Shown here: one piece after another, positions 27,122 to 36,464 of the stretch
Position numbering within the stretch: position 1 is the first letter of the stretch
Layout of the letters: each line of letters opens with the position of its first letter
From: Methylorubrum salsuginis
GTDB lineage: Bacteria; Pseudomonadota; Alphaproteobacteria; Rhizobiales; Beijerinckiaceae
Reading direction: 5' to 3'
DNA length: 64,000 nucleotides
Assembly: GCF_900114375.1 (NCBI RefSeq)
Contig: NZ_FOSV01000009.1
Span: 62,001 to 126,000 of the forward strand
Made by a program: the position numbers and the translations under genes
Notes under the pieces: model-generated
Databases searched by the model: none
What the model was told of the DNA's origin: nothing
The model's input: only the letters and a program-made list of their open reading frames with translations

Positions 27122-29158
27122 TTACGCGCTCGGGAGGGACAGGCGCCGGAAGAAGCGACCGTGCCGCCGGATAACGCGCGAGGCCGTCGCCAGATCGGTC
27201 GCGGCGCGGGCCAGCATCAGGCGCAAGTCGCGCTCCTCCGGGCGCCCCTCCCCGCCCGCGGCCCGGATCAGGTCGGCGGCGGCCCGGTCGAGGGCGTCGC
27301 AGCGGCCGGCGGCGAGTGCTTCGCGGGCCTGCCCGATCCGCCCGGTCAGATGGCCGAAGGGTCGCAATTGTCGGAGTTGCGCATGGGCGCGGGCCGCCGC
27401 CGCCTCCAACTGGGCGAGGGCGAAGGCATGGTGCAGGCTGGCGCGCCGCACCGCCCCGCTGCCTGAGTTCCACGCGGAGAACTGGAACAGCCGGTCGGCG
27501 TTCAGGCTGGTGCGGGTGGTGGCGTCCCCCCCCTCCCCGGCAAGCGCCTCCGCGAGGTCGCGCCGCGCCTCGTCGAGGGCGAAGGCCCGGTGCTGCGAGG
27601 GCGAGATCGGCAGGACGAGCCGCACCGTCAGGAACAGGATCACGGCCGCGATCACCACCAGCAGCGCATTCATCAGGAAGGTCTGCGGGTCGTAGCTCTG
27701 CGGATTCTCCGGCGAGATCAGGACGGGCGTGAAGACCAGGGTGATGAAGCCCACCGTGAAGGTCGGCGGGTTGAGCGACAGGAAGCAGGCCAGGAACACC
27801 ACCGGCGCCATGGCGATGGCGAGCAACGGGAAACCCTGATTGCCGTTCAGCACCACGAACAGGATGATACCGGCTGAGAGCGCGGCGAGCGGCATGCCGA
27901 TCAGCACCCCGCGCGCGAACTTTTTGGGGTCCGGCGTCACCGAGGAGAGCGCGCAGGTCGAGGCTACCTGCACGAGGGCGAAGGAGGTCTGCGGCAGGCC
28001 GGCCAGCACGAAGAACAACGCGGTCAGCCCGAAGGCGATGGCGACCCGGAGGGCGGCGCGCAACGCCACCTGAAAGTCGCGATGCGTCGGCAGCGCCATG
28101 TCGCGCAAGGGTTTGTGCCCGTCGCCGAGCGCGCGCAGCCCGTCCTCAGCGAAGGTCGCGGCGTTGGCGACGTCCAGCGCGCGCTGGAGCGCCATCACCT
28201 CGTCGACGGGACGCGTCCCGTCCTTCAGGCCCTCGTCCACGAGATCGCGCAGGCGGGCGCCGTCGCGCGCCAGATCTTCGGCGGAGCGTTCCTCTGAGAC
28301 CGAGCGCAGGGCGAGCGCGTGGGCCTCGCGCAGGAGCGCGTCGGGTCGGGGCAGCCGCTCCATGGCGGCGGCCAGCGCGCGGCTGGCGGCGGCCAGCACG
28401 TAGAGCGCCGCGATGGCGCTGCGGGCGCCCGCGGCCCGGTTCACGCCGTCGTCGAGTTCGCCGGCGATGGCGCCGGCATCCGCCCGCATCGGCGCGATTT
28501 TTCGGATAAGCGCCGCCGTCCGCTCCGGGCCGGGATCGCCCCGCGTCAGCGCCTCGCGGGCGAAGGCTTTGGCGGCGGCGAAGGCATCCGCGAGGCGGGG
28601 GCGCAGGCTCTGCCACGTGCTGGGTGAAGCCAGCGCGTCGTTGATGAAGGTGATCGTCACGATGGCCACCGCGATCGCCGCGATGCGCCCGACCGCGGCA
28701 TCGAAGGTGGTCTGCGGCGCGTCGATATGGGCGACCGCGATGATCGCGACCGTGTAGCCCGACAGCATCGCCCCGTAGGCCCGCGTGTCCTGCAGGAACT
28801 GCGCGACGAAGACGCACAGTCCCAGCCACACCGTGAAGCCGACGAGCAGCAGCACCCGGTCCTGCGCGAACAGCGACATCAGGACGATGGCGACCGCGCC
28901 GCCGACGAGCGTGCCGAGGAAGCGGTAGAGCGCCTTCGAGAGCGCCTGTCCGCGCTTGGGCTGGGCCAGGATCGCGACGCCGACGGCCGCCGAGGAGGCG
29001 CTGTCGAGCTGGAGCCAGAAGGCGGCGTAGAGCGCCAGCACCATGGCGAGCCAGATACGCAAGGCGAAGGCCCAGGCCGCCGGCTTGGGCACCCAGCGGT
29101 CGAGGGCGTCGAGGAGGCGCGCACCGAACCCCTGCGCGTCGGCCTCCGCGCCGTTCAT
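27122..29158 (-). CDS. FUSC-family (AaeB-like) inner-membrane efflux pump
   Basis: A 678-residue pump subunit, close to AaeB in length. Two hydrophobic blocks of about five to six helices each (residues about 25-175 and 375-520) flank cytoplasmic regions, the standard FUSC duplication. The N-terminal helix set begins ALRIWLAMVLALYAAFWLQL and includes VAILAQPKRGQALSKALYR, a recognisable FUSC motif. I chose the ATG at 29158, which overlaps the stop of the preceding DUF4345 gene as ATGA. With DUF1656 and HlyD partners it should form a tripartite exporter. Confidence 0.92.
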   Translation of the reverse strand: MNGAEADAQGFGARLLDALDRWVPKPAAWAFALRIWLAMVLALYAAFWLQLDSASSAAVGVAILAQPKRGQALSKALYRFLGTLVGGAVAIVLMSLFAQDRVLLLVGFTVWLGLCVFVAQFLQDTRAYGAMLSGYTVAIIAVAHIDAPQTTFDAAVGRIAAIAVAIVTITFINDALASPSTWQSLRPRLADAFAAAKAFAREALTRGDPGPERTAALIRKIAPMRADAGAIAGELDDGVNRAAGARSAIAALYVLAAASRALAAAMERLPRPDALLREAHALALRSVSEERSAEDLARDGARLRDLVDEGLKDGTRPVDEVMALQRALDVANAATFAEDGLRALGDGHKPLRDMALPTHRDFQVALRAALRVAIAFGLTALFFVLAGLPQTSFALVQVASTCALSSVTPDPKKFARGVLIGMPLAALSAGIILFVVLNGNQGFPLLAIAMAPVVFLACFLSLNPPTFTVGFITLVFTPVLISPENPQSYDPQTFLMNALLVVIAAVILFLTVRLVLPISPSQHRAFALDEARRDLAEALAGEGGDATTRTSLNADRLFQFSAWNSGSGAVRRASLHHAFALAQLEAAAARAHAQLRQLRPFGHLTGRIGQAREALAAGRCDALDRAAADLIRAAGGEGRPEERDLRLMLARAATDLATASRVIRRHGRFFRRLSLPSA

Positions 29159-29589
29159 CGCACCGGCTCGGGCAAGGGAGCGCCGTCTCGGAGAGCGTCG
29201 CGGGCGCGGTTCGCCACCCGCGCCTGCCACAGACAGAGCAGCGGCGCGAGCCCGAGTTCGAGCACGAGGGCCACCAGCATCGTGAGCGAGGGCACGCCGG
29301 TCAACGCCAGCCCGAGCAGGCGGGCCAGCCCGCCGAGGACGACGACCAGCGTCAGGAACCGGAACAGGGTGGCCTTGCCCTCGATCCCCGGCACGCAGGT
29401 GAGGAACAGAAGGCCGATGCCGGTCTGCAGCCCCGAGAGGTAGCGGAAATGGCTGTCCGCCGAGACGTTCACCGTCGGATTGGTGCCGATGCCGTCGATG
29501 CCGGTCAGCACGCCGTAGAGCCCGGCCGCCACCGGCAGGAAGGCGACGAGCGCCACCGTCCGCTGAAGGTATCGGCGTTCACGCTGCAT
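29155..29589 (-). CDS. DUF4345-family membrane protein
   Basis: A 144-residue protein with four hydrophobic segments. SHFRYLSGLQTGIGLLFL and VVLGGLARLLGLALTGVP, and the closing LELGLAPLLCLWQARVA, match the DUF4345 pattern. The stop codon overlaps the FUSC start codon (ATGA), so it is the first gene of a translationally coupled efflux operon. The ATG at 29589 is preferred over a start at 29628 because the extra residues are not family-like. Function unknown. Confidence 0.85.
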   Translation of the reverse strand: MQRERRYLQRTVALVAFLPVAAGLYGVLTGIDGIGTNPTVNVSADSHFRYLSGLQTGIGLLFLTCVPGIEGKATLFRFLTLVVVLGGLARLLGLALTGVPSLTMLVALVLELGLAPLLCLWQARVANRARDALRDGAPLPEPVR

Positions 29590-29675
29590 CCCGGCTGGGC
29601 TCCCGATCTGGATCGAACCGGCTCCCAACCCGTGCCGATCGCGTCCGGTTCACGCAGGGGCGCCGCGCGCGGCCG

Positions 29676-29960
29676 TCAGGCCTTCTTCTCCTTCAGGCGC
29701 TTGACGCACTTGCTGTAATATTGCGGCCACTTCGGACCCTGCGCGGTCTTCTCGGCGGCGGTCAGCGCACGCCACTCGGCGCCGCACTTCTTCTGCCGCT
29801 CGCGGGCGGCCGATTGCGCGACGCTCGGCTCCTTTGCCGTCTCCTTCGGTGCATCCTTGGCGGCTGGTGCTGCGGGTGCGGCGGGTGCGGCCTGGGACAA
29901 AGCAGGCGTCAGCAGGAGCGGCGCCGCGAGAGCGAAGGCGGCGAGGAGACGAGAGAGCAT
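29676..29960 (-). CDS. Small secreted Cys-pair protein, PsiF-like
   Basis: A 94-residue product. The signal peptide ends near ALSQAAPA; an Ala/Pro/Lys linker follows, then a short domain with two Cys (KKCGAEWRALTAAEK, then PKWPQYYSKCVKRLKEKK). The spacing recalls PsiF repeats and many short secreted proteins of Hyphomicrobiales that carry one such module. Role unknown. It lies 86 bases upstream of the DUF4345 gene on the same strand. Confidence 0.72.
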   Translation of the reverse strand: MLSRLLAAFALAAPLLLTPALSQAAPAAPAAPAAKDAPKETAKEPSVAQSAARERQKKCGAEWRALTAAEKTAQGPKWPQYYSKCVKRLKEKKA

Positions 29961-30189
29961 CGGGGGCAACTCCGGTGGTCCGGGCCGGCACAATGAGCCG
30001 CCCGTGGGTCGCATCTGAGCCGTATCCGGGATCAAAGAGCAAGCGCCCGCCAGGCTTGCGCACGGCGAACCTTTTCGCGCCGAGCGTGGCCCAGGGGCGG
30101 CAGGGCGCTTGAGCCCCCGGCCCGAACCGCGCTACGTCCTCGGATGCGTCCCCGCGCTTGGGAGGGCGCCTTCAATCCGGGATGCCAGC

Positions 30190-30825
30190 ATGGCGGTGAC
30201 GACGGGCCAGCCGATCGAGGTCCATACCTGGAGCACCCCGAACGGGTGGAAGATCCCGATCATGCTGGAGGAATGCGGCCTCCCCTACCGCATCGTGCCG
30301 GTCAACATCGGCAAGGGCGAGCAGATGGCGCCGGACTTCCTAGCGATCTCGCCCAACAACAAGATCCCGGCGATCGTCGATCCCGACGGGCCGGACGGGC
30401 GGCCGATCTCGGTCTTCGAATCGGGCGCGATCCTGCAATATCTCGGGCGCAAGACCGGCTGCCTCTATCCGGCGGACGAGCGCGCCCGCGTGGCGGTCGA
30501 CGAGTGGCTGTTCTGGCAGGTCGGCGGCCTCGGGCCGATGCTGGGGCAGGCCCACCATTTCCGCATCTACGCGCAGGAGAAGATTCCCTACGCGGTCGAG
30601 CGCTACACTGAGGAATCCAAGCGCCTCTACGGCGTGCTCGACCGGCGCCTGGCGGGCCGCGACCATCTCGCCGACGCCTACTCGATCGCCGACATCGCCT
30701 GCCTGACCTGGGTGAAGTTCCACGAGAAGCAGGGCGTGGCGCTCGATGCCCTGCCCAACGTCCGCCGCTGGCGCGACGCGCTGCTGGCCCGTCCGGCGGT
30801 GCAGCGCGGGTTTTCGGCGATCTGA
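30190..30825 (+). CDS. yfcG: Glutathione S-transferase, Nu-class/YfcG-like
   Basis: A 211-residue cytoplasmic protein with a thioredoxin-fold N-terminal domain and an all-helical C-terminal domain. STPNGWKIPIMLEECGLPY matches the TPNGxKI motif of YfcG/Ure2-type (Nu-class) enzymes, which act as glutathione-dependent disulfide-bond reductases rather than classical transferases. NNKIPAIVDPDGPDGRP and SVFESGAILQYLGRK form the glutathione-binding site. The C-terminal SIADIACLTWVKFHEKQG is the N-capping box region. The symbol is by family resemblance only. Confidence 0.88.
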   Translation: MAVTTGQPIEVHTWSTPNGWKIPIMLEECGLPYRIVPVNIGKGEQMAPDFLAISPNNKIPAIVDPDGPDGRPISVFESGAILQYLGRKTGCLYPADERARVAVDEWLFWQVGGLGPMLGQAHHFRIYAQEKIPYAVERYTEESKRLYGVLDRRLAGRDHLADAYSIADIACLTWVKFHEKQGVALDALPNVRRWRDALLARPAVQRGFSAI

Positions 30826-31008
30826 TCCGGCCGCCTTCCGCCTGCCTCGGACATGCCTCCGTCCGCGACGGGGCGGGCGTAGCGGAGAGTGCCCTGCGCC
30901 GCCGAAGGGTGCTAAGGCGCTGGGGCGCTCGGGCGGGGCGATCCGGCTCGGAACGAGGGCCGAACGCTCCGCTCGCGGCAACGCCCCCGGATCGAAGCAT
31001 TCCAGCGC

Positions 31009-31461
31009 GTGACCATGACCCTCGACGGCATCTTCGCGGACGGCGCCCACCGCTTGCCGCTGCGCGTCTACTACGAGGACACCGACTTCTCGGGCTTCGT
31101 CTACCACGCGAGCTACCTGCGCTTCATGGAGCGGGGCCGCACCGAACTCCTGCGCGGCTTGGCTGGCGATCAGTCGGAGATGCATGCGGAGGGCGCCGGG
31201 ATCGTCTTCGTCGTGCGCAAGATGAGCCTCGACTATCTCAAGCCCGCCCGGATGGACGACCTGATCGACGTGGTGACGTGGTCGAGCGAGCTGCGCGGGG
31301 CCTCCATGCATCTCGCGCAGGAAGTGCGGCGCGGGGACGAGACCCTTGTGCGGGCCGAGGTCGTCGTCGCCTGCGTGCGCGACGGCCGGGCGATCCGTCT
31401 GCCGGAGGGCCTGCGGGCGGCGTTGTCGCGAACGCACCGCAGCATCGCAACCGTTCCTTAA
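31009..31461 (+). CDS. ybgC: Tol-Pal-associated acyl-CoA thioesterase YbgC
   Basis: Hotdog-fold thioesterase usually encoded first in tol-pal clusters, 150 residues. The signature VYYEDTDFSGFVYHASYLRF contains the catalytic Asp in YEDTD and the following aromatic and His residues. LDYLKPARMDDLIDV is also typical. A GTG at 31009 and an ATG at 31015 both fit; neither has a strong ribosome-binding site. tolQ begins 175 bases downstream, and the gap may carry a separate tol promoter. Confidence 0.93.
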   Translation: MTMTLDGIFADGAHRLPLRVYYEDTDFSGFVYHASYLRFMERGRTELLRGLAGDQSEMHAEGAGIVFVVRKMSLDYLKPARMDDLIDVVTWSSELRGASMHLAQEVRRGDETLVRAEVVVACVRDGRAIRLPEGLRAALSRTHRSIATVP

Positions 31462-31636
31462 CCCTGACGGGTGTTGAAACGACCCTCGGATGAGGGCGGT
31501 GCCGTGCCCCGAAAGGGCGCGAACCGACCCTTACTTTCGACAGATTCGCGAGTGATCTCAAAGCCCATCACTCCACGGATCGGTCGGGCAGTCCGGCGCG
31601 CGCCAGCGCGGCCCTGACGACGCGAGGGATCGTTCG

Positions 31637-32353
<717 letters not shown>

Positions 32354-32378
32354 TCCCGTCCGCACCGGAGCGAACATC

Positions 32379-32825
32379 ATGGGCATGACGCACGGCGCGG
32401 CACAGGGCGGCGGCAAGCGGCGGCGCCGCGGGCGGCGCGGGCACGGCGCCATCAACGAGATCAACATGACGCCGTTCATCGACGTCGTGCTGGTGCTCCT
32501 GATCGTGTTCATGGTGGCCGCCCCGATGATGACGGTCGGCGTGCCCCTCGACCTGCCGCAATCGAAGGCGAGCCCGCTCAATTCGGACGTGAAGCCGATC
32601 ACCCTGTCGATCCGGCGCACCGGCGAGGTCTATCTCGGCGAGAGCGAGCTGCGCGACGACGACATCGTGCCCCAGCTGATGCAGACCGCGAAGTCCGGCA
32701 CCGAGGACCGCGTCTTCGTGCGCGGCGACAAGCGGGTCGATTACGGCCGCGTCGCGCAGGTGATGGCGATCGTGACCGGCGGCGGCTTCAAGAAGGTCGC
32801 CCTCGTCACCGAGCCGGACAATTAA
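32379..32825 (+). CDS. tolR: Tol-Pal system protein TolR (ExbD/TolR family)
   Basis: Proton-conducting partner of TolQ, 148 residues. A Gly/Arg-rich cytoplasmic tail leads to INEINMTPFIDVVLVLLIVF, in which the Asp is the conserved proton-binding residue of the single membrane helix. The periplasmic domain has VPLDLPQSKAS and ends GGFKKVALVTEPD. The ATG at 32379 is the first family-like start. It sits between tolQ and tolA in the expected order. Confidence 0.96.
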   Translation: MGMTHGAAQGGGKRRRRGRRGHGAINEINMTPFIDVVLVLLIVFMVAAPMMTVGVPLDLPQSKASPLNSDVKPITLSIRRTGEVYLGESELRDDDIVPQLMQTAKSGTEDRVFVRGDKRVDYGRVAQVMAIVTGGGFKKVALVTEPDN

Positions 32826-32841
32826 GGGAGTTCGCGGACCC

Positions 32842-34197
32842 GTGGCTCTGCGCTGGCCCTTCAAGCAGTACGACCGCCGGGAACCGGGCGTCTGGATCTC
32901 GGGCGCCGCGCATGCCGCGGTGCTGGGCGCGGCCCTGTTCGCGGTCGCGGCGCCGCCCCTGCCCAACGCCCAGGAGGGCGTGCCGGTCGAGGTGCTGACC
33001 GAGCAGGAATTCTCGCAGATGACGCGCGGCCAGCGCGACGCGGAGAAGCCGGAGAACACCCCCAACCGCGCCGAGCGCATCGCGGAGAAGATCGAGGAGC
33101 GCGAGCCGGAGAACGCGAAGACCGACGCGCCCGCCGCACCGACCCGCACCGCCGACATGAAGGTCGCCGCCGCCGACGCGATGCCCCTGCGCTCCGACAC
33201 CGCCGACCCGGTGAAGGAAGAAGCCGAAGCGGCTGCTGCGAAGGCAGCCGCCGCCAAGGCCGAAGCCGCCAAGGCCGAAGCCGCGAAGGCCGAGGCCGCC
33301 AAGGCGGCGGACGCCAAGGCGAAGGCGGAGGCGCGCGCCAAGGCGGACGCGGCCGCCAAGGCGGAAGCCGCCAAGGCTGCGGCCAAGGCCGAGGCCGAGA
33401 AGCGCGAGGAGTTGCAGAAGCTGATCGAGCGCGAGCAGGCGGAAGCCGAGGCCGCCGCCAAAGCGGAGGCGAAGGCCAAAGCCGAAGCCAAGGCGAAGGC
33501 CGACGCGAAAGCGAAAGCCGAGGCGAAGGCCAAGGCGGACGCGGAGGCGAAAGCCGAGGCCGAAGCGAAAGCCCGCGAGGTCGAGCATCAGAAGCAGCTC
33601 GCCGACGCCAAGGCAAAGGCGGACGCGGCCGCCAAGGCGGAAGCCGACGCGAAGGCCAAGGCCGAGGCGGCTGCGAAAGCCAGGGCGAAGGCGATGGCCG
33701 ATGCGAAGGCCAAGGCGGATGCCGAGGCCAAGGCGCGCCAGCAGGCCGCGCTCGCCGAAAAGTTCAATGCGGGCGACATCCGCCAGACGCTGGCGTCCCA
33801 CGCCGCCTCGCAATCGACCGGCTCGACCGGCCGCGAGGTGCAGCGCACGGCGTCCCTGGGCGCGGCCAGCGGCAACGCGCAGAAGCTGTCGCCATCCTTG
33901 CGCGACGCGCTGGTCGGGATGCTGCAGCAGCAGATCGAGCGGTGCTACTCGGCCCCGCCCGGCGCGACGCAGGGGGTGGTGCTGCCGATGCTCGACATCC
34001 GCCTCAATCCCGACGGCTCGCTCACCACCGAGCCGCGGGTGATGCGCTCGGGCCAGAACTCGGTCGATCAATCGATCGCCCAGGCCGCGTTGCGCGCCGT
34101 GCGGCGCTGCGCGCCCTACAAGATCCCGGCCCAGTACGCGCCGTATTACAACGACTGGAAAGCCATCAACGCCGAGTTCGAGTTCTCGCCGGTCTGA
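32842..34197 (+). CDS. tolA: Cell envelope integrity protein TolA
   Basis: Links the inner-membrane TolQR motor to outer-membrane Pal through TolB, 451 residues from a GTG, with GGGAG upstream. One N-terminal membrane segment (SGAAHAAVLGAALFAVAAP) precedes a very long Ala/Lys/Glu coiled coil (about residues 125-310) built of AKAEA-type repeats. The C-terminal TonB/TolA-type domain holds a Cys pair (IERCYSAPPGA and RRCAPYK). The repeats are a likely site of length variation between strains. Confidence 0.93.
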   Translation: MALRWPFKQYDRREPGVWISGAAHAAVLGAALFAVAAPPLPNAQEGVPVEVLTEQEFSQMTRGQRDAEKPENTPNRAERIAEKIEEREPENAKTDAPAAPTRTADMKVAAADAMPLRSDTADPVKEEAEAAAAKAAAAKAEAAKAEAAKAEAAKAADAKAKAEARAKADAAAKAEAAKAAAKAEAEKREELQKLIEREQAEAEAAAKAEAKAKAEAKAKADAKAKAEAKAKADAEAKAEAEAKAREVEHQKQLADAKAKADAAAKAEADAKAKAEAAAKARAKAMADAKAKADAEAKARQQAALAEKFNAGDIRQTLASHAASQSTGSTGREVQRTASLGAASGNAQKLSPSLRDALVGMLQQQIERCYSAPPGATQGVVLPMLDIRLNPDGSLTTEPRVMRSGQNSVDQSIAQAALRAVRRCAPYKIPAQYAPYYNDWKAINAEFEFSPV

Positions 34198-34257
34198 CCG
34201 GCCCGCTCCCTCGGCAGCGCCCCCCGTTTTCCAAGCTCCTCCATCGGACGACTTCCC

Positions 34258-35598
34258 ATGCCTGGATCAGCCTTCACCCGGCGCGCCCTCCTGCCGGCGC
34301 TCTCGGCCGCCCTCGGGGTCCTCGCCCTGGCGCTGCCCGCCGCCACGCCCGCTCAGGCGCAGCTGCAGCTGCGCATCGGCAGCGGCGCGTTCCAGCCGAT
34401 GCCGATCGCCATCGCGGATTTCTCGGGTGACGCGAGCCTCGGCACCCTGGTGGCGAGCGTGATCACCAACAACCTGCGCCGCTCGGGGTACTTCACGCCG
34501 CTGGAGAAGGCGCGCTTCCCCGAATCCCCCAGCTTCGATGCCGCGCCGAATTTCGAGGCCTGGAAGGGCACCGGCGTGCAGGCGCTGGTCACCGGCCGGG
34601 TCGGGCGCGACGCCGCGGGGCGCCTCACTGTCGCGTTCCGGCTGTGGGACGTGGGCTCGGGCCAGCAGATGGCCGGCCAGCAATACGGCACCGACGTCGC
34701 CAACGCGCGCCGCACCGGCCACCTCGTGTCGGACGCGGTCTACACCAAGATTACCGGCCTCGGCCCCTGGTTCGACAGCCGCGTCGCCTTCGTCGACGAA
34801 TCGGGCCCGAAGGAGCACCGCCGCAAGCGTCTGATGGTGATGGATCAGGACGGCGCCAATGTCCGCGCGCTGACCGGCGGCGGCGACGTGACCGTGGTGG
34901 CGCCGCGCTACTCGCCCGCCGGCCAGGACATCGCCTTCATGACCCAGGCGACCGGCCAGCAGCCCAAGGTCCAGATGATCGACCTCGAGACCGGCCAGCG
35001 CCAGACAGTGGGCAACTTCGCCTCCATGAGCGCGAGCCCCCGCTTCTCGCCCGACGGGCGGCGCCTCGTGATGAGCGTGCAGCAGGGCGGCAACGCCGAC
35101 ATCGTCAGCGTCGACATCGCCTCCAAGGCCCAGACCCCGATCACACAGGGACTGGCCATCGACACCTCGCCGACCTACTCGCCGGACGGCAGCCAGATCG
35201 TGTTCGAATCGGATCGCGGCGGCTCGCAGCAGATCTACGTGATGGGTGCCGACGGCTCGAACCCGCGCCGCGTCTCCTTCGGCGAGGGCTCGGCCTCGCA
35301 GCCGGCCTGGTCGCCGAAGGGCGACCTCATCGCCTTCACCCGCCAGCGCAAGGGCGGTTTCGCCATCTGCGTGATGCGGCCCGACGGGTCGGGCGAGCGG
35401 GTGCTGACCGAGGGCTTCCACAACGAGAGCCCGACGTTTGCGCCCAACGGCCAGTACGTGATGTTCTTCCGCGATCCCGGCGGCCAGGGCGGCGGCAAGC
35501 TCTACATGGTCGACATCACCGGCAAGGTCGAACAGCCGGTCCCGACCCCGAGCTTCGCCTCCGACCCGACCTGGTCGCCGCTGCTGGCGGGGCGGTAG
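34258..35598 (+). CDS. tolB: Tol-Pal system beta-propeller protein TolB
   Basis: Periplasmic protein that binds Pal and TolA, 446 residues. A signal peptide (ending near TPAQA) precedes the N-terminal domain (PMPIAIADFSGDASLGTLVA) and a six-bladed propeller with the recurring pattern APRYSPAGQDIAFM, SPRFSPDGRRLVMS, SPTYSPDGSQIVFES and QPAWSPKGDLIAFT. Normally pal follows immediately; here the next coding gene is 866 bases away and is not pal. Confidence 0.96.
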   Translation: MPGSAFTRRALLPALSAALGVLALALPAATPAQAQLQLRIGSGAFQPMPIAIADFSGDASLGTLVASVITNNLRRSGYFTPLEKARFPESPSFDAAPNFEAWKGTGVQALVTGRVGRDAAGRLTVAFRLWDVGSGQQMAGQQYGTDVANARRTGHLVSDAVYTKITGLGPWFDSRVAFVDESGPKEHRRKRLMVMDQDGANVRALTGGGDVTVVAPRYSPAGQDIAFMTQATGQQPKVQMIDLETGQRQTVGNFASMSASPRFSPDGRRLVMSVQQGGNADIVSVDIASKAQTPITQGLAIDTSPTYSPDGSQIVFESDRGGSQQIYVMGADGSNPRRVSFGEGSASQPAWSPKGDLIAFTRQRKGGFAICVMRPDGSGERVLTEGFHNESPTFAPNGQYVMFFRDPGGQGGGKLYMVDITGKVEQPVPTPSFASDPTWSPLLAGR

Positions 35599-36464
35599 GC
35601 ACCGCGCCGACCGGTCACGCCCGAGCGGCGTGGCCGGCGCATCGGCATGACGAGAGCCGCGCGAGCCCCTCGGGCCGGCACGGCGGGTGACTGATCCGAT
35701 CCTGAAACGAACCGCGGCGGAAGCGCTCCACAGGTGGGGCTGGTGCGTGTTCGAAGACGTGCCGTGTCGGCCGCTTCTGCGCCCCTAGGGAGTCGCTTCC
35801 GTCCGGTGCTCGTATGGGGCCGCTCAGTCCGGGACCGAACTCAATCCCGGGCCTTCGTTGCGGCTTCCTGCTGCGGTGGAGTCATCCCGGTCTCCTCCAG
35901 CTTTCGCCAAGCAACCGCGTGCGGACAACGCCGTTTCCTGGCCGATGTGCTTGCTGTCGCGAAGCACTTGAGGAGGTTGCGACTGTATCGCTGCCGCGTC
36001 AAGACGGAAAGCCGCGGCCACGCTCTTAAGATTTCGTCGCGCATGGTGGTTGAGGGCAAAACCCGTGAGCCGGCAATGAGTTGCCGGTCACGATTTTTCG
36101 GGGCCGTGTCGAATCTTCACCAAACCCTATCCGCGAGCGCGACCGCTCCCGTTGCCGGCTGGGGCGAAGTGCGGCGCAGCCTGGACCCGGACCTCGGCGC
36201 CCGGTCGGCCGGCCCGTGAGCATGGGAATAGCGGCTCTTATTATTGCACTAGATCCAATGTCGATCGACTGCTGGATCCGGTGATGGATAAAAATTATTG
36301 CGACATATTTGCAACAACAATTCTAGGCCGTTTCATTTATCAATTCGATGATGACGGACACGGTTCGATAGACCCATTGCAATCAGGGTGTGATCCGACA
36401 TTTATTACAACTCGCGTGGATGGATTGCCGGCCATCTAACGTAATCTTGCGACGGGGGGATTTA
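35599..36464. other. 866-base region after tolB, no confident gene; turns AT-rich
   Basis: This is where pal would be expected, but no lipoprotein or OmpA-type frame is present on either strand. From about 36230 the base composition falls sharply; I count 23 G or C in the 60 bases 36301-36360. A frame at 35841-36044 (minus, 67 residues) and a frame at 36283-36439 (plus, 51 residues) are possible but unsupported. The AT-rich end probably carries the promoter of the Hint-domain gene. Confidence 0.6.

Noticed and set aside
36283..36439. Short open frame in the AT-rich patch before the Hint gene
   Set aside because: About 51 codons with no good ribosome-binding site and no motif; AT-rich DNA can produce such frames, and it runs into the promoter region of the Hint gene.
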